Source of the DNA: Vulcaniibacterium tengchongense
Lineage (GTDB): Bacteria; Pseudomonadota; Gammaproteobacteria; Xanthomonadales; Xanthomonadaceae
Length of the DNA stretch: 64,000 bases
Reading direction: 5' to 3'
Assembly (NCBI RefSeq): GCF_003814555.1
Contig: NZ_RKQN01000001.1
Location: 124,001-188,000, forward strand
Shown here: positions 33,801 to 45,200 of the stretch, in pieces
Layout of the letters: each line of letters starts with the position of its first letter
How positions within the stretch are numbered: position 1 is the first letter of the stretch
Made by a program: the position numbers and the translations under genes
The notes under the pieces: model-generated
Told to the model about the DNA's origin: nothing
Seen by the model: the letters and a program-made list of their open reading frames with translations, nothing else
Databases searched by the model: none

Positions 33801-34965
33801 CAACAAGCGGCAACTCGATGCGGCGATCGCCGGCGTCGGCGGCGAGGTGGGCGATCTCGACGCCGCCGCGGTGAAGTACGACGACGCCGGCACCAAGGAG
33901 GCGATCACCCTCGGCGGCGGCGAAGGCACCACGATCGGCAACCTCAAGGCCGGCACGCGGGCCGACCAGGCAGCCAACGTCGGGCAACTGTCGTCGGTCG
34001 CCTCCGCGCTGGGCGGCGGCAGCGCGATGGGGGCGGACGGGATGTGGAACGCGCCGAGCTACCTGATCCAGGGCGGCAAGTACGGCAACGTCGGCGACGC
34101 GCTCGGTGCGCTGGACAGCGCGTTGACCGGCCTGACCGGCCGCGTGGACGCGCTCGAGGCGGCGGGCGGCAACGGCCCCGGCGGCGGGCCGCCGATGGGC
34201 GGTGGCGACGGACTCGCGATCGGCGAAGGCAGCGTCGCCGCCGATGCGCGCGACACCGCGATCGGCAACGGGGCGGTGGTCGGCGCCGACGGCAGCACCG
34301 CGGTCGGCAACAACAGCGCGGTCGGCACCGCCGCGACCAACGCCGTCGCGGTGGGCGCCGACAGCCACGTGGCCGCGGCCTCCGGCACCGCGATCGGCCA
34401 GGGCGCCGCGGTCACCGCCGAGGGCGCGGTGGCGATCGGCCAGGGCTCGGTCGCGAACGAGGCGAACACGGTCTCGGTCGGCAGCGCCGGCAACGAGCGT
34501 CGCGTGAGCCACGTCGCCGCCGGCACCGCGGCGACCGACGCCGCCAACGTCGGCCAGATGCAGGCCGGCGACGCGGCGACGCTGGCCTCGGCCCACGCCT
34601 ACACCGATACCACCGCGACGCAGACGTTGAACCGGGCGAACGCCTACACGGACAGCCGCTACCAGGCGTTGGCCGACGAGTTCACCGGCCTGCGCGACGA
34701 AATCGGCGTCCGCCTGGGCAAGCAGGACGAGCGCATCGACCGCCAGGGCGCGATGAGCGCGGCAATGATGAACATGTCGATCAACGCCGCCAATTCGCGC
34801 AGTCCGCGCGGCCGCATCGCCGTGGGCGCCGGCTGGCAGAACGGCGAGAGCGCGCTGTCCGTGGGGTACTCGAAGTCGGTCGGCGATCGCGCCTCCCTGA
34901 GCATCGGCGGTGCGTTCAGCAGCGACGAGCGTTCGGCGGGCATCGGCTTCGGCATCGACCTGTAA
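30871..34965 (+). CDS. YadA-like trimeric autotransporter adhesin
   Basis: 1364 residues. The start is ATG 30871 with GGAGAGG at 4 bases. It begins with an extended signal peptide (ESPR) MNKIFSRVWSHAKQTVVVAS, and the hydrophobic core ends near PPLHAQQ. A long head of YadA-type 14-residue repeats follows (AxAIGxxAxAxG patterns such as ATAIGSEAIAHGIGASAFG). Neck/stalk connectors appear at least four times (DRENTVSVG...TDAVNKAQLDAV, DRDNTVSVG...TDAVNKRQLDAA, EANTVSVG...TDAANVGQMQAG). A coiled-coil stalk and a 12-strand trimeric anchor follow (RGRIAVGAGWQNGESALSVG, ending GIGFGIDL). Predicted surface adhesin. The head contains an internal duplication and one Cys pair (HCTGFMC). Confidence 0.95.
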   Translation: MNKIFSRVWSHAKQTVVVASELASARGKKRARRRASAAALGVVPLACGLMAAPPLHAQQLTIEREGEACTVHDGESTRPIDCAVFEQASGGIGTRAVTGDGYFLADGAGDGSDAPVVAGEGALAAGRGSNAAGNAATAIGSEAIAHGIGASAFGQGAAAFGDATVAIGQSAKVFGTDAFINGLGNIAIGASSLVEAEQAATAIGAASEVYGTGATAVGASASAYGNGSLVGGFGAIAGMNGEAGVALGAHSIVASPFGVALGGEAFALGEGAMSLGGWSWADGDHALASGYYSTAIGTGSVALGGGAGVDLDGDGALGPGEATFARGQHATALGYRAAAAGDGAVALGGQAQALATNATAAGAMSIAAGENSTATGADSVANGVESSAYGYQSHADADHATAVGSGSLALGQGATALGAGTNALGAQATAIGYGSLAAGDGSTAIGNAAQASGVSSLALGNNVSALSNGALVFGTLSRVGSDADGGIAMGLLASVGNGALQSIAIGSFSGVRAGAQNSIALGVYSAVAGDFSMAIGGTYAGLVDSEIIFKSTYVEGTGAMGLGAAAEARGDHSAAIGTLSAATAEGAVALGFRSVADRENTVSVGAAGRERQITNVAAGTEATDAVNKAQLDAVTGYADADGAGDGSDYAVAAGEHATAAGANSVANGVESSAYGFQSAAEGDHATAVGGSSLALGAGASAFGAGANALGERSLASGYGSVAAGNASVANGEGSQALAGDAIAIGRNGLAQGVAGVAVGADSAASSYGTATGALSNAAGWASSAYGVNAQALGDFALAIGNDARAAGEYSIAIGVQTNPWDTGGHRSIALGGMAGAYAQDAVSIGTLTSAGGPSAVAVGTTMHCTGFMCLERNTGAWGANSTAIGAGASAQLDYSTAAGAGAQANEAYSTALGAYANASGAEAVALGARAAVWSANSVALGADSVADRDNTVSVGNGWGLNRQITHVADGTEATDAVNKRQLDAAIAGVGGEVGDLDAAAVKYDDAGTKEAITLGGGEGTTIGNLKAGTRADQAANVGQLSSVASALGGGSAMGADGMWNAPSYLIQGGKYGNVGDALGALDSALTGLTGRVDALEAAGGNGPGGGPPMGGGDGLAIGEGSVAADARDTAIGNGAVVGADGSTAVGNNSAVGTAATNAVAVGADSHVAAASGTAIGQGAAVTAEGAVAIGQGSVANEANTVSVGSAGNERRVSHVAAGTAATDAANVGQMQAGDAATLASAHAYTDTTATQTLNRANAYTDSRYQALADEFTGLRDEIGVRLGKQDERIDRQGAMSAAMMNMSINAANSRSPRGRIAVGAGWQNGESALSVGYSKSVGDRASLSIGGAFSSDERSAGIGFGIDL

Positions 34966-35138
34966 CCGTCATCGCGCCATCCGCGCGCGGCGGGATCCGG
35001 CGGCCCGTTTCGGCGCCGCCGGGGTCCCGGCGCGGGAATGGCCACTGGAAAGTTCGCGAAAGGCGTCGGGCGCTGCATCCCCCGATGCGGCCCCGGCGCC
35101 TTTCGCTCCACCACCGATCCTCGGGGAGTAGAAGCACA

Positions 35139-37007
<1,869 letters not shown>

Positions 37008-37036
37008 CGCGCGCCCCCTCGGGCCCGTGCGCCGGT

Positions 37037-37059
37037 CCCTCTCCCGCCCGGGGAGAGGG
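37037..37059 (+). terminator. Hairpin after the S8 protease gene
   Basis: CCCTCTCCC - GCCCG - GGGAGAGGG, a perfect 9-bp stem 29 bases past the protease stop, in the convergent gap with the hydrolase gene. No T tract. A similar CTC-rich hairpin lies at 40049-40074, which suggests a recurrent intergenic terminator type in this genome. Confidence 0.6.
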
Positions 37060-37100
37060 GCCCTTCGCGCGTCGACCCGTGCGGGTGCGGGCTCCGGACG

Positions 37101-38105
37101 TCAGCGCGTCGCCAACGCTTCCAGCAACGCCGCGTTGAACCGCTCCGGCGCCTCCACCTGCGGCGAGTGGCCGAGGTCGGCGAATTCGACCAGCCGGGCG
37201 TCCGGGATCGCCGCGGCCGTGCGCTTGCCGAGCTGCGGGTACTGGCCCAGCCGGGCCCGCACCTCCGCCGGCGCGGTGTCGCCGCGGACCACGGTGCGGT
37301 CGCGCTGGCCGATCAGCAGGGTGGTCGGCACGCGCAGGCGCGGGAATTCGTAGAGCACCGGCTGCGAGAACACCATGTCCGAGGTCAGCGCACTGGTCCA
37401 GGCCACGCGCTCGCGGCCCGGCCCGGCGTACAGGCCCGCGAGCATCCGCGCCCAGCGGTCGTATTCGGGCTTCCATTGGCCGTCGTAGTAGCTGTTCTGC
37501 TGGTATCTGCGGATCGATGCGTAGTCGGTCTTCAGCTCGCGCGCATAGTTGTCGTCGATGCTGATCCACGGCACGCCTTCGGCCTGCCAGTCCTCCAGTC
37601 CGATGGGATTGACCAGCAGCAGTTGCGCGGTGGCCTGCGGGTACATCAGCGCGTAGCGCGTGGCCAGCATGCCGCCCATCGAATGGCCGACGACGTGCGC
37701 GCGCTCGATGCCGAGCGAGCGCAACAGGCCATGCGTGTTCGCGGCCAGCTGGTGCAGGCTGAACTGGTAACGCTCGGGCTTGCTGGACTTGCAGAAGCCG
37801 ACCTGGTCCGGCGCGATCACCCGGTAGCCGGCCTCGCGCAGCGCGGCGATCGTCGCCTCCCAGGTCGCCGCGCAGAAGTTCTTGCCGTGCAGCAGCACCA
37901 CGGTCTCGCCGTTCGGCCGCTGCGGGCGCACGTCGAGGTAGGCCATCTGCAGCGGCTGGCCCTGCGATTGGAAGCGATGGCGCTGCACCGGATACGGGTA
38001 GTCGAAGCCTTCCAGTTCCAGGCCGTAGCGCGCGGACGCAGGCTCGGCGGCGCGCGCGGTGGGCAGCGCGAGGAGAAGGATCGAGGCGAGAAGCGTGAGG
38101 CGCAT
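37101..38105 (-). CDS. Exported alpha/beta hydrolase
   Basis: 334 residues. Signal peptide (LTLLASILLLALPTARA). Hydrolase motifs: oxyanion loop VVLLHGKNFCAATW, nucleophile elbow VVGHSMGGMLATRYAL, acid region TTLLIGQRDRTV, and C-terminal His in FADLGHSPQVEAPERF. Predicted periplasmic esterase or peptidase-like hydrolase; the substrate is unknown. The start is ATG 38105. Neighbours give no pathway hint. Confidence 0.88.
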   Translation of the reverse strand: MRLTLLASILLLALPTARAAEPASARYGLELEGFDYPYPVQRHRFQSQGQPLQMAYLDVRPQRPNGETVVLLHGKNFCAATWEATIAALREAGYRVIAPDQVGFCKSSKPERYQFSLHQLAANTHGLLRSLGIERAHVVGHSMGGMLATRYALMYPQATAQLLLVNPIGLEDWQAEGVPWISIDDNYARELKTDYASIRRYQQNSYYDGQWKPEYDRWARMLAGLYAGPGRERVAWTSALTSDMVFSQPVLYEFPRLRVPTTLLIGQRDRTVVRGDTAPAEVRARLGQYPQLGKRTAAAIPDARLVEFADLGHSPQVEAPERFNAALLEALATR

Positions 38106-38282
38106 CGTCAGGCTCCGTTGCAGGGTGGGGCGGCTACGATAGCGGCGCGACCGTGACGGCGCGGCGGCGCGCGCGCGGCCCTCCCGCTTGCCGCCAGATC
38201 GCGCAAGCGCAGGCCGTGCGCGGCGGCGGTGCGGCTCCGCGCGTGGCGGGGCGCGTCCAGGCGGGCGCAAGGGCCGCCGCGT

Positions 38283-39665
38283 TCAGCACTCGATGACGTT
38301 GACCGCCAGGCCGCCGCGCGAGGTTTCCTTGTACTTGTCCTGCATGTCGCGGCCGGTGTCGCGCATGGTCTTGATGACCTTGTCGAGCGAGACCTTGTGC
38401 TTGCCGTCGCCGCGCATCGCCATGCGGCTGGCGTTGATCGCCTTGACCGCGCCCATCGCGTTGCGCTCGATGCAGGGGATCTGCACCAGGCCGCCGATCG
38501 GGTCGCAGGTCAGCCCCAGGTTGTGCTCCATGCCGATCTCGGCGGCGTTCTCGACCTGGCTGGGGCTGCCGCCGAGCGCGGCGGTGAGGCCGGCCGCGGC
38601 CATCGAACAGGCCACCCCGACCTCGCCCTGGCAGCCGACCTCGGCGCCGGAGATGCTGGCGTTTTCCTTGTAGAGGATGCCCACCGCCGCGGCGGTGAGC
38701 AGGAAGTCGCGCACGCCCTGGCGGTTGGCGCCGGCGATGAAGCGGTCGTAATAGTGGAGTACCGCGGGGATGATGCCCGCGGCGCCGTTGGTCGGCGCGG
38801 TGACCACGCGGCCGCCGGCGGCGTTCTCCTCGTTCACCGCCAGCGCGTACAGGTTGACCCAGTCGAGCGTGGTCAGCGGGTCGCGCATCGCCGCTTCCGG
38901 GCGCGCCGCCAGTTCCGCGTACAGCGCCGGCGCGCGCCGCGCCACGTGCAGGCCGCCGGGCAGGGTGCCCTTCTCGCGGATGCCGCGCGCGACGCAGGCC
39001 TGCATCGCCTCCCAGATCTCGTCCAGCCCGGCGTCGATCTGCTCGCGCGAGCGCCAGACCTGCTCGTTGGCGTACATCAGCGCGGCGATGCTCAGGCCGG
39101 TGCGCGCGCACTGCGCCAGCAGCTCGTCGCCGCTGTGGAACGGGTAGGGCAGCTCGGTGGTGTCGGCGACGATGCGGTCTTCCGCGGCCTCGTCCTGGTT
39201 GACCACGAAGCCGCCGCCGACCGAGTAGTAGTCGCGCGTGGCGATCGCCTCGCCGGCGGCGTCGAACGCGGTGAAGCGCATGCCGTTGGTGTGGAACGGC
39301 AGCTTCTGGCGCTTGTTCATGATCAGGTCGTGCTTCTCGTCGAAGCCAACCTCGTGGCGGCCGAGCAGGCGGATGCGCTTGCTGCCGCGGATGCGCTCCA
39401 GCGCGGCCGGGATGATGTCCGGGTCGATCTGGTTCGGCAGGTGCCCCTCCAGGCCCATCAGCACCGCCTTGTCGGTGCCGTGGCCGCGCCCGGTGAGCGC
39501 CAGCGAGCCGAACACCTCGGCGCGCACGCGCGCGGTGCGCTCCAGGTCGCCGTTCTCCAGCAGCCAGCGCTGGACGAAGCGCGCGGCCGCGCGCATCGGC
39601 CCGACGGTATGCGAGGAGCTCGGCCCGATGCCGATCTTGAACAGGTCGAAACTGCTGACGGCCAC
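38283..39665 (-). CDS. sdaA: L-serine ammonia-lyase (iron-sulfur type)
   Basis: 460 residues. Converts L-serine to pyruvate and ammonia in the cytoplasm, using a [4Fe-4S] cluster. The N-terminal beta domain has [20 protein letters not shown], and the catalytic region has [18 protein letters not shown] and [18 protein letters not shown], which carry cluster cysteines. Single-chain form, normal length. The GTG at 39665 is preceded by GGAG at 6 bases and matches the usual family start; a GTG 12 bases earlier (39677) is the alternative. Confidence 0.95.
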   Translation of the reverse strand: MAVSSFDLFKIGIGPSSSHTVGPMRAAARFVQRWLLENGDLERTARVRAEVFGSLALTGRGHGTDKAVLMGLEGHLPNQIDPDIIPAALERIRGSKRIRLLGRHEVGFDEKHDLIMNKRQKLPFHTNGMRFTAFDAAGEAIATRDYYSVGGGFVVNQDEAAEDRIVADTTELPYPFHSGDELLAQCARTGLSIAALMYANEQVWRSREQIDAGLDEIWEAMQACVARGIREKGTLPGGLHVARRAPALYAELAARPEAAMRDPLTTLDWVNLYALAVNEENAAGGRVVTAPTNGAAGIIPAVLHYYDRFIAGANRQGVRDFLLTAAAVGILYKENASISGAEVGCQGEVGVACSMAAAGLTAALGGSPSQVENAAEIGMEHNLGLTCDPIGGLVQIPCIERNAMGAVKAINASRMAMRGDGKHKVSLDKVIKTMRDTGRDMQDKYKETSRGGLAVNVIEC

Positions 39666-39761
39666 TGGCCACTCCACGGAGCTGGGGCCCGCCTGCGGCG
39701 GGCGATCCGGCTATTCTACGCCGCCCCTCGCCGCCGCCCGTCCGTACCAGGCCGCATCGCC

Positions 39762-40028
39762 ATGCCCGAATCCGCCTCCGCATCGACGCCCGTTTCCGCG
39801 CCGGCGCTGGTCCTGTTCCAGCGCGACGACTGCCACCTGTGCGACCTGGCGCTGGACGTGCTGGCGGCCGCGCGCGCGCCGGCGTTCGAAAGCGTGTTCG
39901 TCGACGGCGACGACGCGCTGGAGGCGCGCTACGGCGCCCGCGTGCCGGTGCTGCGCGACGCGCGCCGCGGCGCCGAGCTGGACTGGCCGTTCGACGCGGG
40001 CGCGGTGCGGCGGTTCCTGGCCGAGTGA
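39762..40028 (+). CDS. Glutaredoxin-like (DUF836) protein
   Basis: 88 residues. A thioredoxin-fold protein with a CHLC redox motif in LFQRDDCHLCDLALDVLA, and a cis-Pro strand in YGARVPVLRDARRG. Small DUF836-family proteins are common in this group and probably act in thiol-disulfide exchange, although partners are unknown. The start is ATG 39762. It converges with the yceI gene. Confidence 0.88.
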   Translation: MPESASASTPVSAPALVLFQRDDCHLCDLALDVLAAARAPAFESVFVDGDDALEARYGARVPVLRDARRGAELDWPFDAGAVRRFLAE

Positions 40029-40048
40029 GGCGCGGGGGCTGCCCCCCA

Positions 40049-40074
40049 CCCTTCTCGCGCGAGCGGGAGAGGGG
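40049..40074. terminator. Hairpin between glutaredoxin-like and YceI genes
   Basis: CCCTTCTC paired with GAGAGGGG (one G-T wobble), loop of 10 GC-rich bases, in the convergent gap. It may serve either strand. Confidence 0.5.
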
Positions 40075-40153
40075 CTTCGGCGGCGCGCCGTGACGTGTCT
40101 GCCTTCCTGGCCTTCGCCGCTCTCCCCGCTTGCAGGGGCGAGGCCCCGCCCGG

Positions 40154-40708
40154 CTACTTGGCCGGCGCGAACACCACCTTGGTGCTGACCGCCACTTCGT
40201 TCGGGATCAGGCCGGTATCGGCCCAGTCGCCGCCGCCGACGCCGAATTCCAGGCGTTTCACCGTCGCCTGGCCGGTCAGCACCGGCTGCGCGCCGGGCGT
40301 CCAGGCGAAGGTCAGGGTGACCGGCTTGCTCACCCCGCGCAGGGTCAGGGTGCCGTCGGCGGCGTAGCGGTTGCCGCCCAGGCTGCGGAACCTGCGGGCG
40401 CTGTAGCGCGCCTGCGGGAACTTGGCCACGTCGAAGAACGAGGCTCCCTTGAGCTCGCCGTCGCGGTCGCCGTTGTTCGTGGTGACGCCGGCCAGGGGAA
40501 TGGTCACGTCGAGCCTGGCGCCGGCCAACTGCTTCGGGTCGAAGCTGAAGCGGGTGGTGAAGCCCGCGAAGCGGCCGGTGAACGCCTCGCCCTCGTACTT
40601 GCTGGCGAAGGTCAGGGTGGAGCCCGGCGCCTGCACGTAGTCGGCGGCGAGCGCGGGCGCGGCGGCGAACGCGAGCAGGGCGGCGAGCGGAACGGTTCGG
40701 AACGGCAT
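40154..40708 (-). CDS. YceI-family periplasmic protein 1
   Basis: 184 residues. Signal peptide (MPFRTVPLAALLAFAAAPALA), then the YceI lipocalin-like barrel: STLTFASKYEGEAFTGRFAG, LDVTIPLAGVTTNNGDRDGE, FPQARYSARRF, GTLTLRGVSKPVTLTFAW. YceI proteins bind isoprenoid lipids such as quinones. The start ATG shares a base with the stop of the cytochrome b gene (TGATG). The triplet with cytochrome b561 is a well-known association suggesting a role in quinone or redox balance at the periplasm. Confidence 0.93.
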   Translation of the reverse strand: MPFRTVPLAALLAFAAAPALAADYVQAPGSTLTFASKYEGEAFTGRFAGFTTRFSFDPKQLAGARLDVTIPLAGVTTNNGDRDGELKGASFFDVAKFPQARYSARRFRSLGGNRYAADGTLTLRGVSKPVTLTFAWTPGAQPVLTGQATVKRLEFGVGGGDWADTGLIPNEVAVSTKVVFAPAK

Positions 40709-41298
40709 CAGCGGATCTCCGCGGCGGGGGTGGAGGACGGGGACGCGGCGCCGCGCCCCGGCAGCATGCGCGCCAGGGTGGCGTCGCGCTGGAACAGGTG
40801 GTGGTAGAACGCGGCCGCGGCGTGCACCGCGACCAGCGCGATCAGGATCCAGAACAGCCATTCGTGCGCGTCGCGCACCAGCGGCTGCAGTTCCTGGCTC
40901 GGCGCGGCGAGCTTGGGCACCTTGAACAGGCCGAACCAGCGCAGCGGGCGCAGGCCGCTGACCGAGTCGTAGGCCCAGCCCGACAGCGGCACCGCGAACA
41001 CCAGCAGGTACAGCAGCGCATGGGTCGCAGAGGCGGCCCGCGCCTGCCAGCGCGGCGTGCCGGGGACCGGCCGCGGCGCGCCCGCGTACGCGCGCCAGGC
41101 CAGGCGCAGCGCCGCCAGCGCGAGCACGCTCAGGCCGAGCGACTTGTGCAGGTCGTAGACCCAGAACCAGCGCGGCGACCTGGGCAGCTCGACCATCACC
41201 AGGCCGAGCACGCCCAGCCCCAGGATCAGCACCACGCTCAGCCAGTGCAGCAGCTGGCTCACCGCGCCCCAGCGTTCGGGCGTGTTCTTCAGCATCAT
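40708..41298 (-). CDS. Cytochrome b561-type membrane protein
   Basis: 196 residues. Four predicted membrane helices with haem-ligand His: TPERWGAVSQLLHWLSVVLI, WFWVYDLHKSLGLSVLAL, ATHALLYLLVFAVPLSGWAY and EWLFWILIALVAVHAAAAFY (HH after it). Di-haem electron carrier of the inner membrane, probably linking quinol to a periplasmic acceptor. The start ATG 41298 overlaps the preceding YceI gene by 4 bases and its stop overlaps the following one by 1 base. Confidence 0.93.
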   Translation of the reverse strand: MMLKNTPERWGAVSQLLHWLSVVLILGLGVLGLVMVELPRSPRWFWVYDLHKSLGLSVLALAALRLAWRAYAGAPRPVPGTPRWQARAASATHALLYLLVFAVPLSGWAYDSVSGLRPLRWFGLFKVPKLAAPSQELQPLVRDAHEWLFWILIALVAVHAAAAFYHHLFQRDATLARMLPGRGAASPSSTPAAEIR

Positions 41299-41978
41299 CG
41301 GGTCGGCTCCGGTTCGGGTTCTGCGGGGGGCTCGGCGGCCGGCGCCGCCGGCCGCGGCTCGGGCGTGGGCGCCGCCGCGCCGGCGGCGGCGTCGTCCGCG
41401 CGCATGCGCACCGCCTCGGCCTCGATGCGCAGCTCGACGCGGTCGCCGATCACGTTCTTCCAGGCGTCGATGCCGAACGCCGCGCGGCTCAGGGTGGCGG
41501 TGGCGGAGAAGCCGGCGGTGCGGCGGAACGGCGGCAGCGGGTGGCGCTTGAGCGCATTGAGGGTCACGTCCAGGCACAGCGGTCCGGTGGCGCCGCGCAG
41601 GGTGAGCTCGCCGCAAACGCGCGCCCGTCCGGCGTCGACCGGTTCGACTTGCCTGGACACGAAGCGCGCCTGTGGATGGCGCTTCGCGTCCAGCAGCGCG
41701 GGCGCGAGCGCCGCGCGGTTCCAATGCTCGTCGCCCAGGTCGAGGCGCTGCAGCGGCACGCTCACCTCCAGCCGCGCGCTGCGCCAGTCCTGTGGATCGA
41801 ACCAGAGCGTGCCGGCGCTGCCGCTGACGGTGCCGAGCGCGCGCGAGAAACCGGCGTGGTCGACCGCGAACAGCACCCGCGTGTGCACCGGGTCGAGCGC
41901 GTAGGGTTGCGGCCCGGCGGCGAACGCGGGCCACGGCAGCGCGGCGGCGAGCAGGGCGGCGGCGAAACGCAAGGGCAT
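41295..41978 (-). CDS. YceI-family periplasmic protein 2
   Basis: 227 residues. Signal peptide (MPLRFAAALLAAALPWPAFA), then YceI motifs: YALDPVHTRVLFAVDHAGFS, LEVSVPLQRLDLGDEHWNRA, HPQARFVSRQVE, GELTLRGATGPLCLDVTLNA, AAFGIDAWKNVIGDRVELR. The last 30 or so residues are a Pro/Glu/Ala-rich tail (TPEPRPAAPAAEPPAEPEPE), absent from YceI 1. First gene of the overlapping yceI-cytb-yceI operon. The start is ATG 41978. Confidence 0.92.
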   Translation of the reverse strand: MPLRFAAALLAAALPWPAFAAGPQPYALDPVHTRVLFAVDHAGFSRALGTVSGSAGTLWFDPQDWRSARLEVSVPLQRLDLGDEHWNRAALAPALLDAKRHPQARFVSRQVEPVDAGRARVCGELTLRGATGPLCLDVTLNALKRHPLPPFRRTAGFSATATLSRAAFGIDAWKNVIGDRVELRIEAEAVRMRADDAAAGAAAPTPEPRPAAPAAEPPAEPEPEPTR

Positions 41979-42278
41979 GCAACGGCTCCGGTGCGGGCGA
42001 ACCCGGCCGGGCCCGCCGTGCCGAACGGCCGCGCGCGGCGCGTTCGGATCTTCGGGGGATTCTAGGCCCAGGCCCGCGGACGGCGGGCGCGCCCGGCCGC
42101 GACGGATCGTTGCGGTCGTGGGTCCCGGGCTTGATGCGCCGGCGCGCTTGGCCGAGTCTAGCGGCCACGGCCGAGGGGAGCCGCCGGCCCCGCGAGGGAC
42201 GGCGGAAGGCGCGTCGTGGATCCGGGTACGAGCCGCGGGCGCGCAGGCCGGAAGCAAAGCGAAGCGAGGGAGAGGGCG
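41979..42278. other. Divergent 300-base intergenic region
   Basis: Gene-free region between the YceI operon (minus) and the hybrid kinase (plus). GC-rich. I see no clear promoter or inverted-repeat operator. A longer kinase start (GTG 42216) would fall inside it but lacks a ribosome-binding site. Confidence 0.4.
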
Positions 42279-45200
42279 ATGCGGGCGAGCGGAAGGAAGC
42301 GCGGTGCGGCGCGCGCGTGGGCGCGTCGAATCGGCGCGGGACTGGCGCTGCTGGCGGCGTCGGTGGCGCCGGCCGTGGCCGGGCTGCCGGAGACGCCGCG
42401 CCCGCGCCAGCTGACCGTGGCCGACGGCCTGCCGTCGAACCGCATCAACGGCATCGCCGAGGACCGCAGCGGCTACCTGTGGATCGCCACCAGCGACGGC
42501 CTGGCGCGCTACGACGGCCTCGGCTTCCGCGTCTGGCGCGCCGAGAACGGCCTGCGCGACAGTTTCGTCTGGTACGTGCACGTCGATGCCCGCAACCGCG
42601 TATGGGTCGGCACCAACGACGCCGGCCTGGCCGTGCTCGACCCGGAGCGCAAGCGGTTCCGCTTCTACGACCGCCGCAACACGCCGGCGATGGACAGCGA
42701 CACGGTGTGGACGATCGCCTCGACGTCCGACGGCGCGCTCTGGTACGGCACCGACGCCGGCGGGCTGTACCGGCTCGATCCGGACGGCCGGGTCGCGCGC
42801 TTCGCGCCCCGGCAGGGCGATCCGCGCAGCCTCCCCGGCGGCGGCGTGGTCCAGCTCGAGACCGCGGCCGACGGCAGCCTGTGGGTCGGCACCAAGAACG
42901 GCGTCGCGCGCTGGACGGGGCGCGATTTCGAGCGCCTGCCCGATGCGGCGCTGCCCTCGCCGATCATCAACGGCATCACCGCCGAGGACGACGGCACGCT
43001 CTGGTTCGGCACGCCGCGCGGCGTCGGCGTGCGCCGCCCCAACGGCAGCGTCTCGGCCGCGCCGTGGGCGGAACTCGGCATCGCCGATCCGATCCTGCAC
43101 GTGCTGCTGCGCGACCGCAGCGGCCTGTACTGGTTCGACGTGCCGCAGGGGCTGGGCTACGACAACGGCGGCGCGCTCGGCGTGGTGCCGCTGTACAGCG
43201 AGAGCGCGCAGGGCCTGGTGCGGCCGTCCTGGGTCGGCGCCTACCAGGACCACGAGGGCGGCCTGTGGTTCGCCAGCTACACCAACGGGTTGTGGTACCT
43301 GCCGGCGAACTGGCGCCAGTTCGCGGTGCTGTCGCGGCGCATCGGCGACCCGGCCTCGCTCGGCAACGCCAAGCTCAGCGGCATCGCGCCGGCCGCGGAC
43401 GGCGGCATGTGGCTGGTGGGCAGCGGCGGCGTGCTCGACCGGCTCGATCCCGAAACCGGCGCGGTGCGCCACGTCGCGCGCGATCTCGGCGACGGCCTGG
43501 TGCTGAAGTCGGTGATGGAGGACGCGGCCGGCGCGGTCTGGGTCAGCTTCCCGGGCGGGCTGGCCCGGGTCGAGCCGCACAGCGGCCGGTTCCGCCGCTG
43601 GCTGCACGACGACCCGGACGATCCCGCGCTCGCCGGTACCGAGACCTGGCTGGCGCAGAGCGGCGACGGCACGGTCTGGCTGGTCGACGACCAGTCGATC
43701 GTGCAGGCGCGCGAGCCCGACGGCCGCGTGCGCGCGACCCTGCGCCCCGGCGAGGACGGCGGCCTGGCGAGGGATGCGGTGGTGCGCGAAATCGGCCGCG
43801 GCCCGGACGGCGCGCTGTGGGTCGCCACTTCGCGCGGCCTGTCGATGTGGAACGCCGGCGCGCGCCGGTTCGAGCCGGTGCCCGGCGCCGACGCGCGCGA
43901 CGTGTACGGCTTCGCGATCGCCGGCGAGCGCGTCTGGCTGGCGCGGTTCGGCGCGCTCGAGGCCTACCGCTGGGACGGCGCCGCGCTGCAGCCGGAAGGC
44001 CTCGGCCTGGACACCCGCCACGGCATGCCGCTGATCGCGCCCAACGGGCTGACGGTCGATGCGGCGGGCACCGTGTGGATGAGCAGCGTGCGCGGCCTGA
44101 TCCGCGCCGATCCTGCCGCCGGCACGGTGCGCGTGTACGGCGTGCACGACGGCCTGCCGAGCCAGGAATTCGAGACCCCGCCGGTGGCGCGCCCCGGCGA
44201 CGGCCGCATCCTGGTCGGCAGCCCGGAGGGCCTGGTGATGTTCGACCCGTCGCTGGTGCGCCCGACCACGCAGGCGCCGCCGCTGATCGTCGAGAGCATC
44301 GACGTGCGCCGCGGCGAACGCCGGGCCGCGTTCCCGGCCGAGCGGCCGTTCCGGGTCGGCCCGGGCGACCGCGACCTGCGCATCGTGGCCCGCCTGCTCT
44401 CGTTCAACGACGCGCGCAACCACGTCTACCGTTTCCGCCTGAGCGGCTACGACACCGGCTGGGTCGAGACCGGCGCCAGCGGCGAGCGCGTGTTCTCGCG
44501 CCTGGAGCCCGGCGAGTACCTGCTGCGCATCGCCGCGCGCACCGCCGACAACGTCTGGTCGGCCGAGCGCAGCGTGCGCTTCGTGGTGGCGCCGCCGTGG
44601 TGGCGCACCTGGCCGGCGATCGTCGGCCTCGCCGGTCTGGTCGCGCTCGCGCTGTGGTGGCTGGCCGACGCCTACCGGCGGCGGCTGAAGCGCCGCCACG
44701 CCTGGCAGATGGCGCAGCACGAGCGCGAGCTGGCCAAGCAGGCCTCGCTGGCCAAGACCCGGTTCCTGGCCACGCTCGGCCACGAGGTGCGCACGCCGAT
44801 GACCGGCGTGCTCGGCATGAGCGAGCTGCTGCTGGACACGCCGCTGCAGCCGCAGCAGCGCAGCTACGTCGAATCGATCCGGCGCGCCGGCCAGCACCTG
44901 CTGCGGCTGGTCAACGACGCGCTCGACCTGGCGCGGATCGAGTCCGGCAAGCTCGACCTGGCCGAGCAGCCGTTCGACCTGCGCGCGCTGGTGGACGAAG
45001 CCGCGGGGCTGATGGCGCCGCTGGCGCGGCGGCGCGGGCTGGATTTCGTTATCGAGATCGCGCCGGACGCGCCGCGCGGGCTGCTCGGCGACGGCAGCCG
45101 GGTGTGCCAGATCCTGCTCAACCTGCTCGGCAATGCGATCAAGTTCACCGAGGCCGGTTCGGTGTCGCTGCGGGTGTCCGCGCTGGCGCCGGAGGGTGTG

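Noticed and set aside
30841-34596. 1251-codon minus-strand ORF opposite the adhesin
   Set aside because: Repeats mirror the adhesin repeats; no start signal or domain.
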